Positions 27,410-35,969 of a stretch of 64,000 nt of DNA are shown here, one piece after another. This DNA is from Jidongwangia harbinensis (GTDB lineage: Bacteria; Actinomycetota; Actinomycetes; Mycobacteriales; Micromonosporaceae): NCBI RefSeq assembly GCF_020216025.1, contig NZ_JAIWNC010000043.1, positions 1-64,000 of the forward strand, given 5' to 3'. Each line of letters starts with the position of its first letter. The stretch's first letter is position 1. The notes beneath the pieces were generated by a model. It was not told where the DNA came from. It worked only from the letters and a program-made list of their open reading frames with translations, and searched no databases. The position numbers were made by a program, and so were the translations under genes.

Positions 27410-27943
27410 ATGCCGCACATCGATCTGCCGCCGCTTCCCGGCCTCGCCGCCCTGCTGGTCGGCCACCCGGAGACCGCCGGACCCCTCACCCAGCTGGCCG
27501 AGACGCTGCTGCGCGGGCCCTCACCGCTCACCCCGCTGGAGCGGGAGATCATCGGCACGTACGTGTCGCGCCGGAACGAGTGCACGTTCTGCGCCGAGAC
27601 GCACGCCGCCGTGGCGCGGCAGCTCGGCGGCGCCGACGGGCCCGGGCCGGACGCGGGCGACGGCGTGCCGCCCGGCGCGGACCCGAAACTGCGCGCGCTG
27701 CTGGCGATCGCCGAGAAGGTCCGGGTGGACGGCCGGTCGGTGACCGCCGAGGACGTCGAGCGGGCCCGCGCCGCCGGGGCCGACGACCGCTCCATTCACG
27801 ACACCGTGCTGGTCGCGGCCGCGTTCTGCATGTTCAACCGGTACGTGGACGGGCTCGGCACCGCGCTGCCCGACGATCCGGAGCACTACCAGCGGCACGG
27901 CGGTGCTCTCGCCGCGAACGGCTACCTGCGCCTGCCGGCCTGA
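27410..27943 (+). CDS. carboxymuconolactone decarboxylase/AhpD-like protein
   Basis: Protein of 177 residues, all-alpha. The redox motif E57-C-T-F-C61-A-E-T-H65 is the Exx-CxxC-xxxH arrangement of AhpD-like alkylhydroperoxidases and peroxidase-related proteins. It probably reduces peroxides or takes part in thiol redox, cytosolic. It is followed 67 bp downstream by the PucR-type regulator, on the same strand. Confidence 0.86.
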   Translation: MPHIDLPPLPGLAALLVGHPETAGPLTQLAETLLRGPSPLTPLEREIIGTYVSRRNECTFCAETHAAVARQLGGADGPGPDAGDGVPPGADPKLRALLAIAEKVRVDGRSVTAEDVERARAAGADDRSIHDTVLVAAAFCMFNRYVDGLGTALPDDPEHYQRHGGALAANGYLRLPA

Positions 27944-28010
27944 GCCACGTCCGCCGCGGCGTCCATCGGCCCTCCAGCCCGGTTCCAGGCGGTCCGGCCA
28001 GACTGGAGTC

Positions 28011-29213
28011 ATGACGGATCTGTTCGAGGTGCTGCGCCGGCGCACGCGGGCGAACGCGCGCCAGGCGGTGGACGTGTTCGCCGACCAGGTGACCGAGTAT
28101 CGTGCTCCGGCCGGTGAGGAGCGGGCGCGGGCCAGCATTCTGGAGTTCGGCACGTTCCTCCGGTCCCGGACCCTGGACTGCGCCGCGTCCGGTCACGGAC
28201 TCCTCGCCGACGACCTGTCGGTGATCGGGGCCGCCGGCGCCCAGCGCGCCGCGATGCGGTTGTCGCTGTCCGCCCAGCACCGGGTGGTGGGCGTGCACAC
28301 CGCGCTGATGGTGCGCGAGTGCTACGAGGCGGCCACCCCGGCGGACACCGGCGACCTGCTCCATCTGGTCGGCTGGCTCGGGCGCGAGGGCCCGCGGGCC
28401 CGGGACGCCTACTTCGCCGGGTATCTGTCGTCGGTGGAGCGGACCTGGCCGGTGGTGGCCCGGTGCCGCCTGCTGGCCCGGATGCTGCTGGCGGACGAGC
28501 CGCCGGCCGCCGGGGCGGCGTCACCGGCCGAGCGGCATCTGATCGTGGTGGCCCGGTTCGGTACGCCGGCGCCGCTCTCCGCCGAGGAGCGCGGGTGTGC
28601 CGTGGCGGACGCGCTGGCCGGCCTGGTCGTGCCGGTCGACTGGACCGATCCCGGCGAGTGCCTGCTGCTGGTGCCGCTGCCGGACGCCGACGGTGACGAC
28701 GACGTCCTGCCCGACCCGGTCCGCACCCGGACGCTCGCGCTCCTCGCTCCGCTGGTGGCGGCGGCGGGCCGGCCGTGTGCGGTGGGCACCGCGGTCGGGC
28801 GGACCGGCCGGATGGCCGGCGGCCTGGCCCTGGCGCGGCGGATCAGTGAGGTGGCCCCGCCGCAACGCGAGCCGCGGTGGCTGCACACGCTGACCGACAC
28901 CTTCGTGGAACTGGCGGTGGCGGGCGACACGCCGGTGCGGGACTGGCTGGACGCGGTCGCGGCCCGGCTGGCCGGCGGTCCGGACCTGATCCGCACGCTG
29001 GACGCGTTCTACCGCCACGACATGGCCCGCGCGGCCACCGCCACGGCGCTGCGCATCCATCCGCGCACCCTGGACTACCGCATCCGGCGGGCCGGCCAGC
29101 TGACCGGCATCGATGCCACCTCCACGCGGGGGGTACGGGTGTTCACCGCGGCCGTCGCCCGGGCCCTCGGCGGCCGTCAGACCGGGACCGTCGACGAGAT
29201 GCGGACACAGTGA
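28011..29213 (+). CDS. PucR/CdaR-type transcriptional regulator
   Basis: Protein of 400 residues. ATG 28011 (MTDLFEVLRRRTRANARQAV) is used; the longer frame runs back into the previous gene without support. The C-terminal helix-turn-helix of the PucR family is clear (LDAFYRHDMARAATATAL, IHPRTLDYRIRRAGQLTGID). The central part resembles the GGDEF-like CdaR sensory region. It binds DNA in the cytoplasm; the ligand is unknown. It could regulate the polysaccharide operon 90 bp downstream, but nothing in the sequence proves that. Confidence 0.85.
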   Translation: MTDLFEVLRRRTRANARQAVDVFADQVTEYRAPAGEERARASILEFGTFLRSRTLDCAASGHGLLADDLSVIGAAGAQRAAMRLSLSAQHRVVGVHTALMVRECYEAATPADTGDLLHLVGWLGREGPRARDAYFAGYLSSVERTWPVVARCRLLARMLLADEPPAAGAASPAERHLIVVARFGTPAPLSAEERGCAVADALAGLVVPVDWTDPGECLLLVPLPDADGDDDVLPDPVRTRTLALLAPLVAAAGRPCAVGTAVGRTGRMAGGLALARRISEVAPPQREPRWLHTLTDTFVELAVAGDTPVRDWLDAVAARLAGGPDLIRTLDAFYRHDMARAATATALRIHPRTLDYRIRRAGQLTGIDATSTRGVRVFTAAVARALGGRQTGTVDEMRTQ

Positions 29214-29304
29214 CACCGATGTATGGTGAAGCCGACAGCCCTGGACCCCGGTTGCCGGTCGTCCGCTTCCTGGCGGATGCCCATCCGGTTGAGGCGAGGG
29301 CTAA

Positions 29305-30225
29305 ATGGTGCTGGCGAGCTGGCGCATACTGACGGCCGCAGGGCTGATCCTGGCTATGGCCAGCGCCTGCACCACCGAGCCGTCGAAGATCCCCGCCCGG
29401 TCCGGGTGGACCCCGGTGTGGAGCGACGATTTCGACGGCGCCGCCGGCACCAAGCTGTCGCAGGAGACCTGGCTCTACGCCCTCGGCAAAGGCTATCCGG
29501 GCGGCGCGCAGAACTGGGGAACCGGGCAGATCGAGACCGTGACGGACCGGGTCGAGAACGTCTATCTCGACGGTGCCGGTCGGCTCGCCATCAAGCCGGT
29601 CCGGACCGGCGCCGGGGTCGGGTCCTGGACGTCCGGACGGGTGGAGACGCGGCGGACCGACTTCGCCGCTCCGGCCGGCGGCCGTCTGCGGATCGAGGCG
29701 TCGATCCAGCAGCCCGGGGTCAGCGGCGCGGAGGCGAACGGATACTGGTCGGCGTTCTGGGCTCTTGGCGCGCCGGCCCGGCCGGTCGGTGCCACGAACT
29801 GGCCGGGGATCGGCGAGTGGGACGTGATGGAGAACGTCAACGGCCGCGAATCGGTATGGCACACGCTGCACTGCGGCGTACCGGTCGGCGGGCCGTGCGC
29901 CGAACCGGGCGGCCTGAGCAGTGGTGAACTGCCCTGCCCCGGTTGCCGGACCGGCTTCCACACCTACGCCCTGGAGTACGACCGCAGCGTCGCCCCGGAG
30001 GAACTCCGGTGGTTCGTCGACGGCCGCCGGACGTTCACCGTCAAGGCCGACCGCGTCGACGCGAAGACCTGGGCGGACGCCAACCACCACGGCTACTTCC
30101 TGATCCTCAACGTCGCCATCGGAGGAGTGTTCCCGGCCAATGTCGGCGGCGGACCCACTCCAGCCACCAGGTCCGGCGTGCCGATGCTGGTCGACCGGAT
30201 CGCCGTGTTCACCTCGGGAGGGTGA
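29305..30225 (+). CDS. GH16 family beta-glucanase-like lipoprotein
   Basis: Protein of 306 residues. The N-terminus ends in MASAC, a slightly atypical lipobox, so it is probably anchored outside the membrane. The GH16 catalytic motif ExDxxE is intact: E171-W-D173-V-M-E176 in GIGEWDVMENV. Such enzymes cut or re-ligate beta-1,3 or beta-1,3/1,4 glucans. It is the first gene of an operon with a processive glycan synthase (5 bp downstream) and an HlyD-like protein, suggesting that it trims or releases the polymer they make. Confidence 0.88.
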   Translation: MVLASWRILTAAGLILAMASACTTEPSKIPARSGWTPVWSDDFDGAAGTKLSQETWLYALGKGYPGGAQNWGTGQIETVTDRVENVYLDGAGRLAIKPVRTGAGVGSWTSGRVETRRTDFAAPAGGRLRIEASIQQPGVSGAEANGYWSAFWALGAPARPVGATNWPGIGEWDVMENVNGRESVWHTLHCGVPVGGPCAEPGGLSSGELPCPGCRTGFHTYALEYDRSVAPEELRWFVDGRRTFTVKADRVDAKTWADANHHGYFLILNVAIGGVFPANVGGGPTPATRSGVPMLVDRIAVFTSGG

Positions 30226-30230
30226 TCGCC

Positions 30231-31895
30231 ATGGCGGATCCAGTCAGCACGGTGAACCGTCCGGTCGTGGAGCACTCCCGGCGGCCGATCCAGCGGTCCA
30301 CCCGCTTCATCGTGTTCGTGGCACTGGGCGTGACCGTCTTCTACATGATCTTCCTGCTGAATCCCTCGTACCGTGGCGACACCTGGGTCTGGGTCCTGGT
30401 GCTCTTCGCCGAGGGGATCACCATTCTCAACGCGCTGGCGATGTGGTGGACGATCCTGGCCTACACGCCGCGTCCGGACCCGCCCGAGGTCTACGCCTGG
30501 CGCCGCCGGCTGACCACCGGGGACCTCAAGCCCTCGATCGACGTGTTCATCACCGTGTACGGCGAGCCGCTGGAGATCGTGCTGGTGACCATCCGCGCCG
30601 TCCGGGACATGCGGGTGGAGCACCTCACCTGGGTGCTGGACGACGGCAACAGTGACGAACTGGAGGCCGCCTGCCGGGCCGAGGGGGTCGGCTACCTGCG
30701 CCGCAAGGAGCACCTGCACGCCAAGGCGGGGAACATCAACGCGGCGTTGCGGCGTACCGGGAGCGACTTCGTGGTGATCTTCGACGCGGATCACATCCCC
30801 AGTCCGGACTTTCTGCTGCGCGCGCTGCCGCACATGCAGGACCCGCTGGTCGCCTGGGTGCAGACTCCACAGGCGTTCCCCAGCGCACGGGGCCTGGTCG
30901 CCCGTGGCGCCGCCGAGTCGCAGCGCATCTTCTACGAACTGGTGCTGCCCGGCCGCAATCTGTTCAACGGGGTGTTCTGCGTCGGCACCAACGTGATCTT
31001 CCGCCGGTCCGCCCTGGACGAGGTGCACGGCATGCACACCGCCAGCAACTCCGAGGACATCTGGACCTCGATCGAGTTGCACCGGCGCGGCTGGCGGTCG
31101 TTCTTCGTACCGGAGATCCTGGCCCGGGGTCTGGCCCCGGACAGCCTGCTGCCGTTCTTCAAACAGCAGTTCCGCTGGGCGTACGGCGCCTTCGAGGTGA
31201 TGTTCCGCGGCGGCCTGTTCCGGCGCGGCGGGCTGACCATGGACCAGCGGGTGCAGTACCTGCTCGCCGGCGTGAACTATTTGTTGTCCGTGGCGGCCCT
31301 GATTCTGATGTGCCTGCCTGCCGTGTACCTGCTCTTCGGGTTCAGTCCGATCCGGACCGACATCAACACCTGGCTCGTCCACTACGCACCGTTCTACCTG
31401 CTCATCATGCTGGTGACCGTGGTGCAGCTGGGCGGGTTCAAGCCGGCCGCGATCGTCACCAGCATCGCCGCCGCGCCGGTCCACGTCCGGGCGCTGGTCA
31501 TGGCGCTGTTCAAGCGCAAGGTGCGGTGGACCGTCACCAACGCCGGTCCGACCGGCCTGCCCGGCGTCGAACTCGTTCTGCCGCACGTCGTCCTGCTGCT
31601 GCTCAACGCGGTCGCCGTGGCGGTCGGCATCAGCATGCTGCCGTTGCGCGGCACCGACATCGCCGCGGTCGGGCTCTCCATAGGATGGGCCGTCATCTAC
31701 GTCGTCGTCCTGGGACGGGTCGTGGCCGAGGCGGTCATCGCACCCCGGGTCATCAAGGAACGGCTGGAACGGCGCAAGGCCGGCGCGTTGCTCGCCCGGG
31801 CGCTGCCCTGGCCGACGCGCTGGGAGGAGGCGGACGAACTGGTCGCCGCCGCCAACGACGTGTCCACCAACCCGCCCTCCGCACGTACGACCTGA
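30231..31895 (+). CDS. processive family 2 glycosyltransferase (cellulose/beta-glucan synthase-like)
   Basis: Protein of 554 residues with GGGAGG just upstream of ATG 30231. Two N-terminal transmembrane helices, a cytosolic GT-A domain and several C-terminal helices give the layout of a membrane polysaccharide synthase. Signature residues: D185-A-D187 in FDADH, the SEDIW acid, and Q312-x-x-R315-W316 in QQFRWAYG, the mark of processive synthases. It probably polymerises a UDP-sugar into a beta-glycan and extrudes it. There is no PilZ domain. It is coupled with a GH16 enzyme upstream and an HlyD-like adaptor downstream. Confidence 0.9.
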   Translation: MADPVSTVNRPVVEHSRRPIQRSTRFIVFVALGVTVFYMIFLLNPSYRGDTWVWVLVLFAEGITILNALAMWWTILAYTPRPDPPEVYAWRRRLTTGDLKPSIDVFITVYGEPLEIVLVTIRAVRDMRVEHLTWVLDDGNSDELEAACRAEGVGYLRRKEHLHAKAGNINAALRRTGSDFVVIFDADHIPSPDFLLRALPHMQDPLVAWVQTPQAFPSARGLVARGAAESQRIFYELVLPGRNLFNGVFCVGTNVIFRRSALDEVHGMHTASNSEDIWTSIELHRRGWRSFFVPEILARGLAPDSLLPFFKQQFRWAYGAFEVMFRGGLFRRGGLTMDQRVQYLLAGVNYLLSVAALILMCLPAVYLLFGFSPIRTDINTWLVHYAPFYLLIMLVTVVQLGGFKPAAIVTSIAAAPVHVRALVMALFKRKVRWTVTNAGPTGLPGVELVLPHVVLLLLNAVAVAVGISMLPLRGTDIAAVGLSIGWAVIYVVVLGRVVAEAVIAPRVIKERLERRKAGALLARALPWPTRWEEADELVAAANDVSTNPPSARTT

Positions 31896-31907
31896 AAGCC
31901 GGCCATC

Positions 31908-32669
31908 ATGTCCCAGCCGTCCGTGACCACCCCACCGCAGTCCGCCCCGTCGCCGGCGCCCGCGGCACCGGCGCGCCCGGCGCGGCGCGCGGCCCTGCGC
32001 AAGTGGCGCGCCCGTCTCATCGTTCTCCTCCTGCTCGCCGCGGCCGTGCTGCTGTTCCTGCGGATCAGCAACGAACGGGCCACGGACGCCAACGTGATCG
32101 ACATCGGTACCGTCACGCTGACCGCCCAGGCCATCCCGGTCGAGACGCCGCGTCCGGGCCAGGTCACCGCCGTGTCGGTGGTCGCGCAGCAACGGGTGAC
32201 CGCGGGCCAGCGACTCGGCACGGTGGAGGTCACCAGCATCGACTCGGAGGGCGAACCGGTCGTGAGCACCGTCGTCCTGGAGGCCCCGCGGGCCGGCATC
32301 GTGGTCGACGAGCCGGTCACCGTAGGCAGCACGCTGCAGCCGGGCCAGCCCTTCGTCGAGCTGTACGACCCGTCGAAACTCACGTTCTACGCCGAGGTGC
32401 CGGTCGAGAACCTCAGCGAGATCGGGGCCGGCATGGCGGCCGAGTTGACGGCCAAGGGCCGGGAGGGCACCGTGCGCGCGGTCGTCCAGCGGGTTGTCCC
32501 GGTGGTCCAGTCCGACGTCGAGAGCGTCGCGGCCGGCTCGCTGCGCCTGGTCCTCCTGCCGGCCCGGGGCCAGGACGTCGGCGGGCTGATTCCGGGCATG
32601 CGGTACACCGGGACGGTCGACACGCTGACCGGCGTGCCGGGCCGGCCCAGGCTCGTCCCAGGCGGCTGA
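31908..32669 (+). CDS. HlyD-like single-span membrane adaptor protein
   Basis: Protein of 253 residues: a Pro/Ala-rich cytosolic N-terminus, one transmembrane helix (about 36-52), then an extracellular biotinyl-lipoyl-like barrel and HlyD-type beta domain (VETPRPGQVTAVSVVAQQRV, EVPVENLSEIGAG, RGQDVGGLIPGMRYTG). Similar proteins partner polysaccharide synthases such as Alg44-type systems. Twelve bp after the synthase gene. In a single-membrane organism it probably guides or clamps the polymer at the cell surface. Confidence 0.82.
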   Translation: MSQPSVTTPPQSAPSPAPAAPARPARRAALRKWRARLIVLLLLAAAVLLFLRISNERATDANVIDIGTVTLTAQAIPVETPRPGQVTAVSVVAQQRVTAGQRLGTVEVTSIDSEGEPVVSTVVLEAPRAGIVVDEPVTVGSTLQPGQPFVELYDPSKLTFYAEVPVENLSEIGAGMAAELTAKGREGTVRAVVQRVVPVVQSDVESVAAGSLRLVLLPARGQDVGGLIPGMRYTGTVDTLTGVPGRPRLVPGG

Positions 32670-32697
32670 ACATCGTCCGATCGGGCCGGCGCGTCGA

Positions 32698-32726
32698 TTG
32701 ACAATCGATAGGATACGAGCGATAGT
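32698..32726 (+). promoter_or_regulatory. promoter of the DUF2975 operon, probably leaderless, with palindromic operator
   Basis: TTGACA (32698-32703) and GATAGT (32721-32726) are separated by exactly 17 bp. The -35 lies inside the palindrome CGATTGACAATCG (32695-32707). The first GTG (32733) sits where transcription should start, so the mRNA may lack a leader. The small XRE protein encoded in the operon is a candidate to bind the palindrome. Confidence 0.6.
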
Positions 32727-32732
32727 CGATTG

Positions 32733-33212
32733 GTGATCACTGAGCGTCGAGCGGTTGCCGCTCTCCGGGTCTTCCTGGTGCTGTTGTTCGGGGTCCTGGT
32801 CGTGTTCCAGGTGATGTCGCTGCCCGGGCAGTTCGCGTACATGGCCGAGCAGAACCCGGACCTCGCCCATCTCCGGTGGCCGCTGACCGCGGTGTCAGTG
32901 TTCTGGGTGCTCTGCGTCCAGGTGGTGATCGTGTCCATCTGGCGGCTGCTCACGCTGGTCAAGAACGACCGCATCTTCAGCGACGCCGCGTTCGCCTGGG
33001 TGGACGCGATCGTGTGGGCGATCGTCGCGGCCTGGGTGGTGCTGCTCGGCATGTCGATCTACGTGGTGATCCGCTCGCCGGAGCCCGGGCTGCCCCTGCT
33101 GTTCTTTCTGATGCTGGTCGGCGTGGCCGTGCTGGGGCTGTTGATGGTGGTGATGCGCGCACTGCTGCGCCAGGCCACGACCCTGCAGACCGACATGCAA
33201 GCGGTGATCTGA
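32733..33212 (+). CDS. DUF2975 membrane protein
   Basis: Protein of 159 residues with four transmembrane helices (LRVFLVLLFGVLVVF, VSVFWVLCVQVVIVSIW, IVWAIVAAWVVLLGM, LLFFLMLVGVAVLGLLM) and the loop LVKNDRIFSDAAFAWVDAI typical of DUF2975. The function of the family is unknown, but it is regularly paired with a small YozG-like XRE regulator, as here. GTG 32733 is chosen over TTG 32730 because of the promoter position. Its stop shares one base with the start of the XRE gene. Confidence 0.85.
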   Translation: MITERRAVAALRVFLVLLFGVLVVFQVMSLPGQFAYMAEQNPDLAHLRWPLTAVSVFWVLCVQVVIVSIWRLLTLVKNDRIFSDAAFAWVDAIVWAIVAAWVVLLGMSIYVVIRSPEPGLPLLFFLMLVGVAVLGLLMVVMRALLRQATTLQTDMQAVI

Positions 33213-33418
33213 TGCCCATCGTCGTGCGGATCGACGTCGAACTGGCCAAACGGAAGATGAGCGTGGGGGAGTTCGCCGAGCGCGTCGGCCTGACCCCGGC
33301 GAACGTGGCGGTGCTGAAGAACGGCCGGGCCAAGGCGGTCCGGTTCAGCACCCTGGAGGCGATGTGCCGGGTCCTCGAATGCCAGCCCGGCGACCTGCTC
33401 GAGTGGGTCGACGAATGA
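33212..33418 (+). CDS. small XRE-family (YozG-like) transcriptional regulator
   Basis: Protein of 68 residues, essentially a single helix-turn-helix: VGEFAERVGLTPANVAVLKN and LEAMCRVLECQPGDLLEW. Translationally coupled to the DUF2975 gene (TGATG junction). Proteins of this type usually control their own operon together with the membrane partner, which may tether or inactivate them. Confidence 0.88.
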   Translation: MPIVVRIDVELAKRKMSVGEFAERVGLTPANVAVLKNGRAKAVRFSTLEAMCRVLECQPGDLLEWVDE

Positions 33419-33462
33419 ACCACCGGGCCGGACCCTCGCGGGCCGGCCCCGAAGGGAGAGCC

Positions 33463-33627
33463 ATGAAGTATCTTCTCGCCGCCGTCGCGGTCCTGGTGAT
33501 CGCGCTCGGCGTGGCCGGCATCGTGCTCGGCGAGGCCGACGACTCGCCGGGCCTGCAGCTGCTGGGTGCCGTCCTGGTCGTCAGCACGATCGTCTACGCG
33601 GTGCGGACCGTGCGGCGCGGCCGATAG
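33463..33627 (+). CDS. small membrane protein of 54 residues
   Basis: Starts at ATG 33463 after GAAGGGAGAG. Two hydrophobic segments (MKYLLAAVAVLVIALGVAGI and LQLLGAVLVVSTIVYAV) and a basic C-terminus suggest a hairpin in the membrane. It is probably the third gene of the DUF2975/XRE operon, 44 bp after it. No family recognised. Confidence 0.65.
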   Translation: MKYLLAAVAVLVIALGVAGIVLGEADDSPGLQLLGAVLVVSTIVYAVRTVRRGR

Positions 33628-33638
33628 CCGCGCGCCGC
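33612..33638. terminator. candidate terminator between convergent genes
   Basis: A GC-rich hairpin: GCGGCGCGGC (33612-33621) pairs with GCCGCGCGCCGC (33627-33638) with a two-base bulge and a five-base loop. It sits over the stop of the small membrane gene and faces the convergent secreted-protein gene. No U-tract, as is usual in this group. Confidence 0.4.
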
Positions 33639-33642
33639 CGGA

Positions 33643-34080
33643 CTAACGGATCTGGATCGGCGTCGGCGGCACGTAGCCGTGCTGCATGCCGCCGTCCCCC
33701 TCCACGTAGCCGGACCCGCTCCACTGTGCCGCCCCGCGGCGGAAGCCCTGCTCGCCGAACGTGGTGACCTCGACGGCGTACCGCCGGGCGGCGCCGTCGC
33801 AGGCGGTCGGGTACAGATAGCCGTACCCGTTGACGACGACCCCGGCGACCGTCTGGGAGACGGTCAGGTCGACGACGCCCCGGTCGGGCACGCCGCCGGT
33901 GAACGGGCCGCAGCTGTACGTGCCGGACAGCGTCACGCTCAGGCCACCCGGGTGGCGCGCCGCACCGCGGCCGGTGAACGTCAGCCCGGCCGAGCCGGCC
34001 GCCGCGGCGCCGGATGGTGCCAGCAGCACGGTGGACAGGACGAGCACCGCGGCGGCGAGTACGGACCGGATCCTGCGCAT
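33643..34080 (-). CDS. secreted protein of unknown function
   Basis: Protein of 145 residues from ATG 34080, preceded by GGAGG. Clear signal peptide (RSVLAAAVLVLSTVLLAPS, AAAA cleavage region). The mature part is about 115 residues, beta-rich, with two cysteines (TYSCGPF and YPTACDG) likely to form one disulfide. DUF6299-like proteins have a similar look, but I cannot confirm the family. Monocistronic and convergent with the DUF2975 operon. Confidence 0.7.
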   Translation of the reverse strand: MRRIRSVLAAAVLVLSTVLLAPSGAAAAGSAGLTFTGRGAARHPGGLSVTLSGTYSCGPFTGGVPDRGVVDLTVSQTVAGVVVNGYGYLYPTACDGAARRYAVEVTTFGEQGFRRGAAQWSGSGYVEGDGGMQHGYVPPTPIQIR

Positions 34081-34320
34081 GGTGTCCTCCAGCCGGAGCG
34101 TGGTGGGTGACGCTGTGCGGTGATCAGGGCAGCCTAGGCACGACTGACCGGTGTGTCTGTCGGATCGGTGACCGGAGCGGGCCGGCCGGCCGCGGAGCTG
34201 ACGTGCCGTTCCGAAACTACCGGAGGCCGCGAGCGCCGCCCATCGCCCCACCCGGCGCCCCCTAGCTGCGGAAACCTGAACGTTCGGCGATCAGGAACGG
34301 CCCATTCTGATTAACGCGTA

Positions 34321-34340
34321 TTGACAATTACCGATAATCG
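34321..34340 (+). promoter_or_regulatory. candidate control region of the xylanase gene
   Basis: TTGACA (34321-34326) is followed by the palindrome CGATAATCG (34332-34340), which contains GATAAT. A good -10 at 17 bp from TTGACA is lacking, and GATAAT is too close to serve it, so which parts act as promoter and which as operator is open. The stretch is clearly more AT-rich than its surroundings. Confidence 0.35.
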
Positions 34341-34387
34341 ACTGACGCTGATGCTCTTATCCCGTGCCCACCGGAAGGGGAGCCCTA

Positions 34388-35902
34388 GTGAGCAGCAGCC
34401 CGGGCCGCACCAGGACCCGATCACGATTCGCCGTGCTGGCCGCGGCGACACTCCTGGTCGGCAGCGGACTGACGGTGCAGGCCAGCCTGCCCGCCGCCGC
34501 GGCCGCCGACACCCTGCGGGCCGCCGCCGCTCAGGCCGGCCTGTTCTTCGGTGTCGCCGCCTCGCCCGGCCGGCTCAACGCCACGGTGTCGCGGGAGTTC
34601 GGCCAGCTGACTCCCGAGAACGACATGAAGCCGGACACCATCGCCAACTCCAGCGGCGGGCTGCAGAACACCGGCAACGCGGACACCCTGGTCAACTACG
34701 CCCAGACCAACAACATGCTGGTCCGCGGCCACACGATGGTCTGGCACTCGCAGGCGGGTGCGCTGCAGGGCCAGAGCCAGGCGGTGCTGAACAACTTCAT
34801 CGGCAACGCGCTGAACCGCTGGGGCAACCGGATCGCCTACTGGGACGTGGTCAACGAGGCGCTGGAGGACAACAACACCGGCCGGCGCCGCAACCAGTGG
34901 CCGCACACCATGAACCGGGACGCGAACGGCGACGGCGACACCTTCGACGCCGGGGACACCGACGTCATCCGGGATTCGTTCATCCGGGCCAAGCAGGTCG
35001 TCCAGGCCGGCGGGCTGACCACCAAGCTCTGCATCAACGACTACGACGTCGAGGGCCTGACCGTCCAGGGCGGCACGCCGAACCGCAAGGCCAACGCGCT
35101 GTACGACATCGTCCGGAACTACCGGCAGTACATCGACTGCGTCGGGTTCCAGTCGCACTTCAACGACAACCCGAACAGCATCATCACCGACGACCTGCAG
35201 GCCAACATCCAGCGGTTCGCCGACCTCGGGGTCGAGGTGCACATCACCGAGCTGGACATCGACGACGACCTGAGCAACAACGACATCGGCGCGGGACAGG
35301 CGGCGAACTACCGCAAGGTCGTCCGGGCCTGCCTGAACGTCGCGCGGTGCACCGGCATCACGGTCTGGGGCATCGCCGACAGCGAGTCGTGGCGCGCCTC
35401 GGAACGCGGCCTGCTGTTCACCGGCGGTAACGGCAACTACCAGAAGAAGGCGGCGTACACCGCCGTCCTCGACGAGCTGAACAAGGGCCGGGGAACCTCG
35501 CCGTCGAACCCGCCGTCGAACCCGCCCTCCAACCCGCCGTCGAACGAGCCGTCCAACCCGCCGTCGAACCCGCCGTCCGACCCGCCGACCTCGACGCCGC
35601 CCAACCCGGCCGGCTGCACGGCGACGGTCTCGCTCAACTCCTGGACCGGCGGGTTCGTCGCCACGGTCCGCGTCACCGCCGGATCCGCACCGGTCAGTGG
35701 CTGGTCCGTCGGCATGACGCTGCCCTCCGGCGCCACGGTCACCAACGCGTGGAACACCAACCGGAGCGGCAACAGCGGTGCCGTGCAGTTCACCAACGTC
35801 GGTCACAACGGCCGGATCGCCGCCGGCCAGTCCGCCGAGTTCGGCTTCCAGGGCACCGGGTCCGCCGGCTCCCTGACGCCGACCTGCACCGCCACCGCCT
35901 GA
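34388..35902 (+). CDS. secreted GH10 endo-1,4-beta-xylanase with CBM2
   Basis: Protein of 504 residues. GTG 34388 has GGAAGGGGAG upstream and gives an immediate signal peptide (RFAVLAAATLLVGSGLTV, ASLPAAAAA). The GH10 barrel has acid/base E157 (WDVVNEALED) and nucleophile E288 (ITELDIDDD), plus TPENDMKPDT and RGHTMVWHSQ. A Pro/Ser/Asn linker of about 37 residues leads to a C-terminal CBM2 (GCTATVSLNSWTGGF ... SLTPTCTA) with its two end cysteines, which binds cellulose or xylan. It hydrolyses xylan outside the cell. The upstream AT-rich stretch with TTGACA (34321-34326) and CGATAATCG is its likely control region. Confidence 0.95.
   Translation: MSSSPGRTRTRSRFAVLAAATLLVGSGLTVQASLPAAAAADTLRAAAAQAGLFFGVAASPGRLNATVSREFGQLTPENDMKPDTIANSSGGLQNTGNADTLVNYAQTNNMLVRGHTMVWHSQAGALQGQSQAVLNNFIGNALNRWGNRIAYWDVVNEALEDNNTGRRRNQWPHTMNRDANGDGDTFDAGDTDVIRDSFIRAKQVVQAGGLTTKLCINDYDVEGLTVQGGTPNRKANALYDIVRNYRQYIDCVGFQSHFNDNPNSIITDDLQANIQRFADLGVEVHITELDIDDDLSNNDIGAGQAANYRKVVRACLNVARCTGITVWGIADSESWRASERGLLFTGGNGNYQKKAAYTAVLDELNKGRGTSPSNPPSNPPSNPPSNEPSNPPSNPPSDPPTSTPPNPAGCTATVSLNSWTGGFVATVRVTAGSAPVSGWSVGMTLPSGATVTNAWNTNRSGNSGAVQFTNVGHNGRIAAGQSAEFGFQGTGSAGSLTPTCTATA
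35493..35600 (+). repeat. PPSN tandem repeat in the xylanase linker
   Basis: Short 12-bp units encoding Pro-Pro-Ser-Asn are repeated about eight times with drift (PPSNEP, PPSDPP). It forms the flexible linker between the catalytic and cellulose-binding domains. Confidence 0.8.
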
Positions 35903-35918
35903 CCGGAACCGCCTGACC

Positions 35919-35962
35919 ACCGGGCCGTGCCGGCCCCCCACCGGGGGTCGGCACGGCCCGGT
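35919..35962. terminator. bidirectional terminator hairpin
   Basis: Arms of 20 bp (35919-35938 and 35943-35962) pair with a single mismatch around a 4-base loop; the left arm starts ACCGGGCCGTGCC and the right arm ends GGCACGGCCCGGT. It lies between the stop of the xylanase and the stop of the convergent PhzE/anthranilate-synthase gene and can serve both strands. No U-tract. Confidence 0.88.
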
Positions 35963-35969
35963 CGCGTGG

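Noticed and set aside
30093..32870. Long minus-strand frame opposite the GH16-GT2-HlyD operon
   Set aside because: His/Asp/Gln/Arg-rich shadow with no recognisable domain, while the plus strand has catalytic motifs in three genes.
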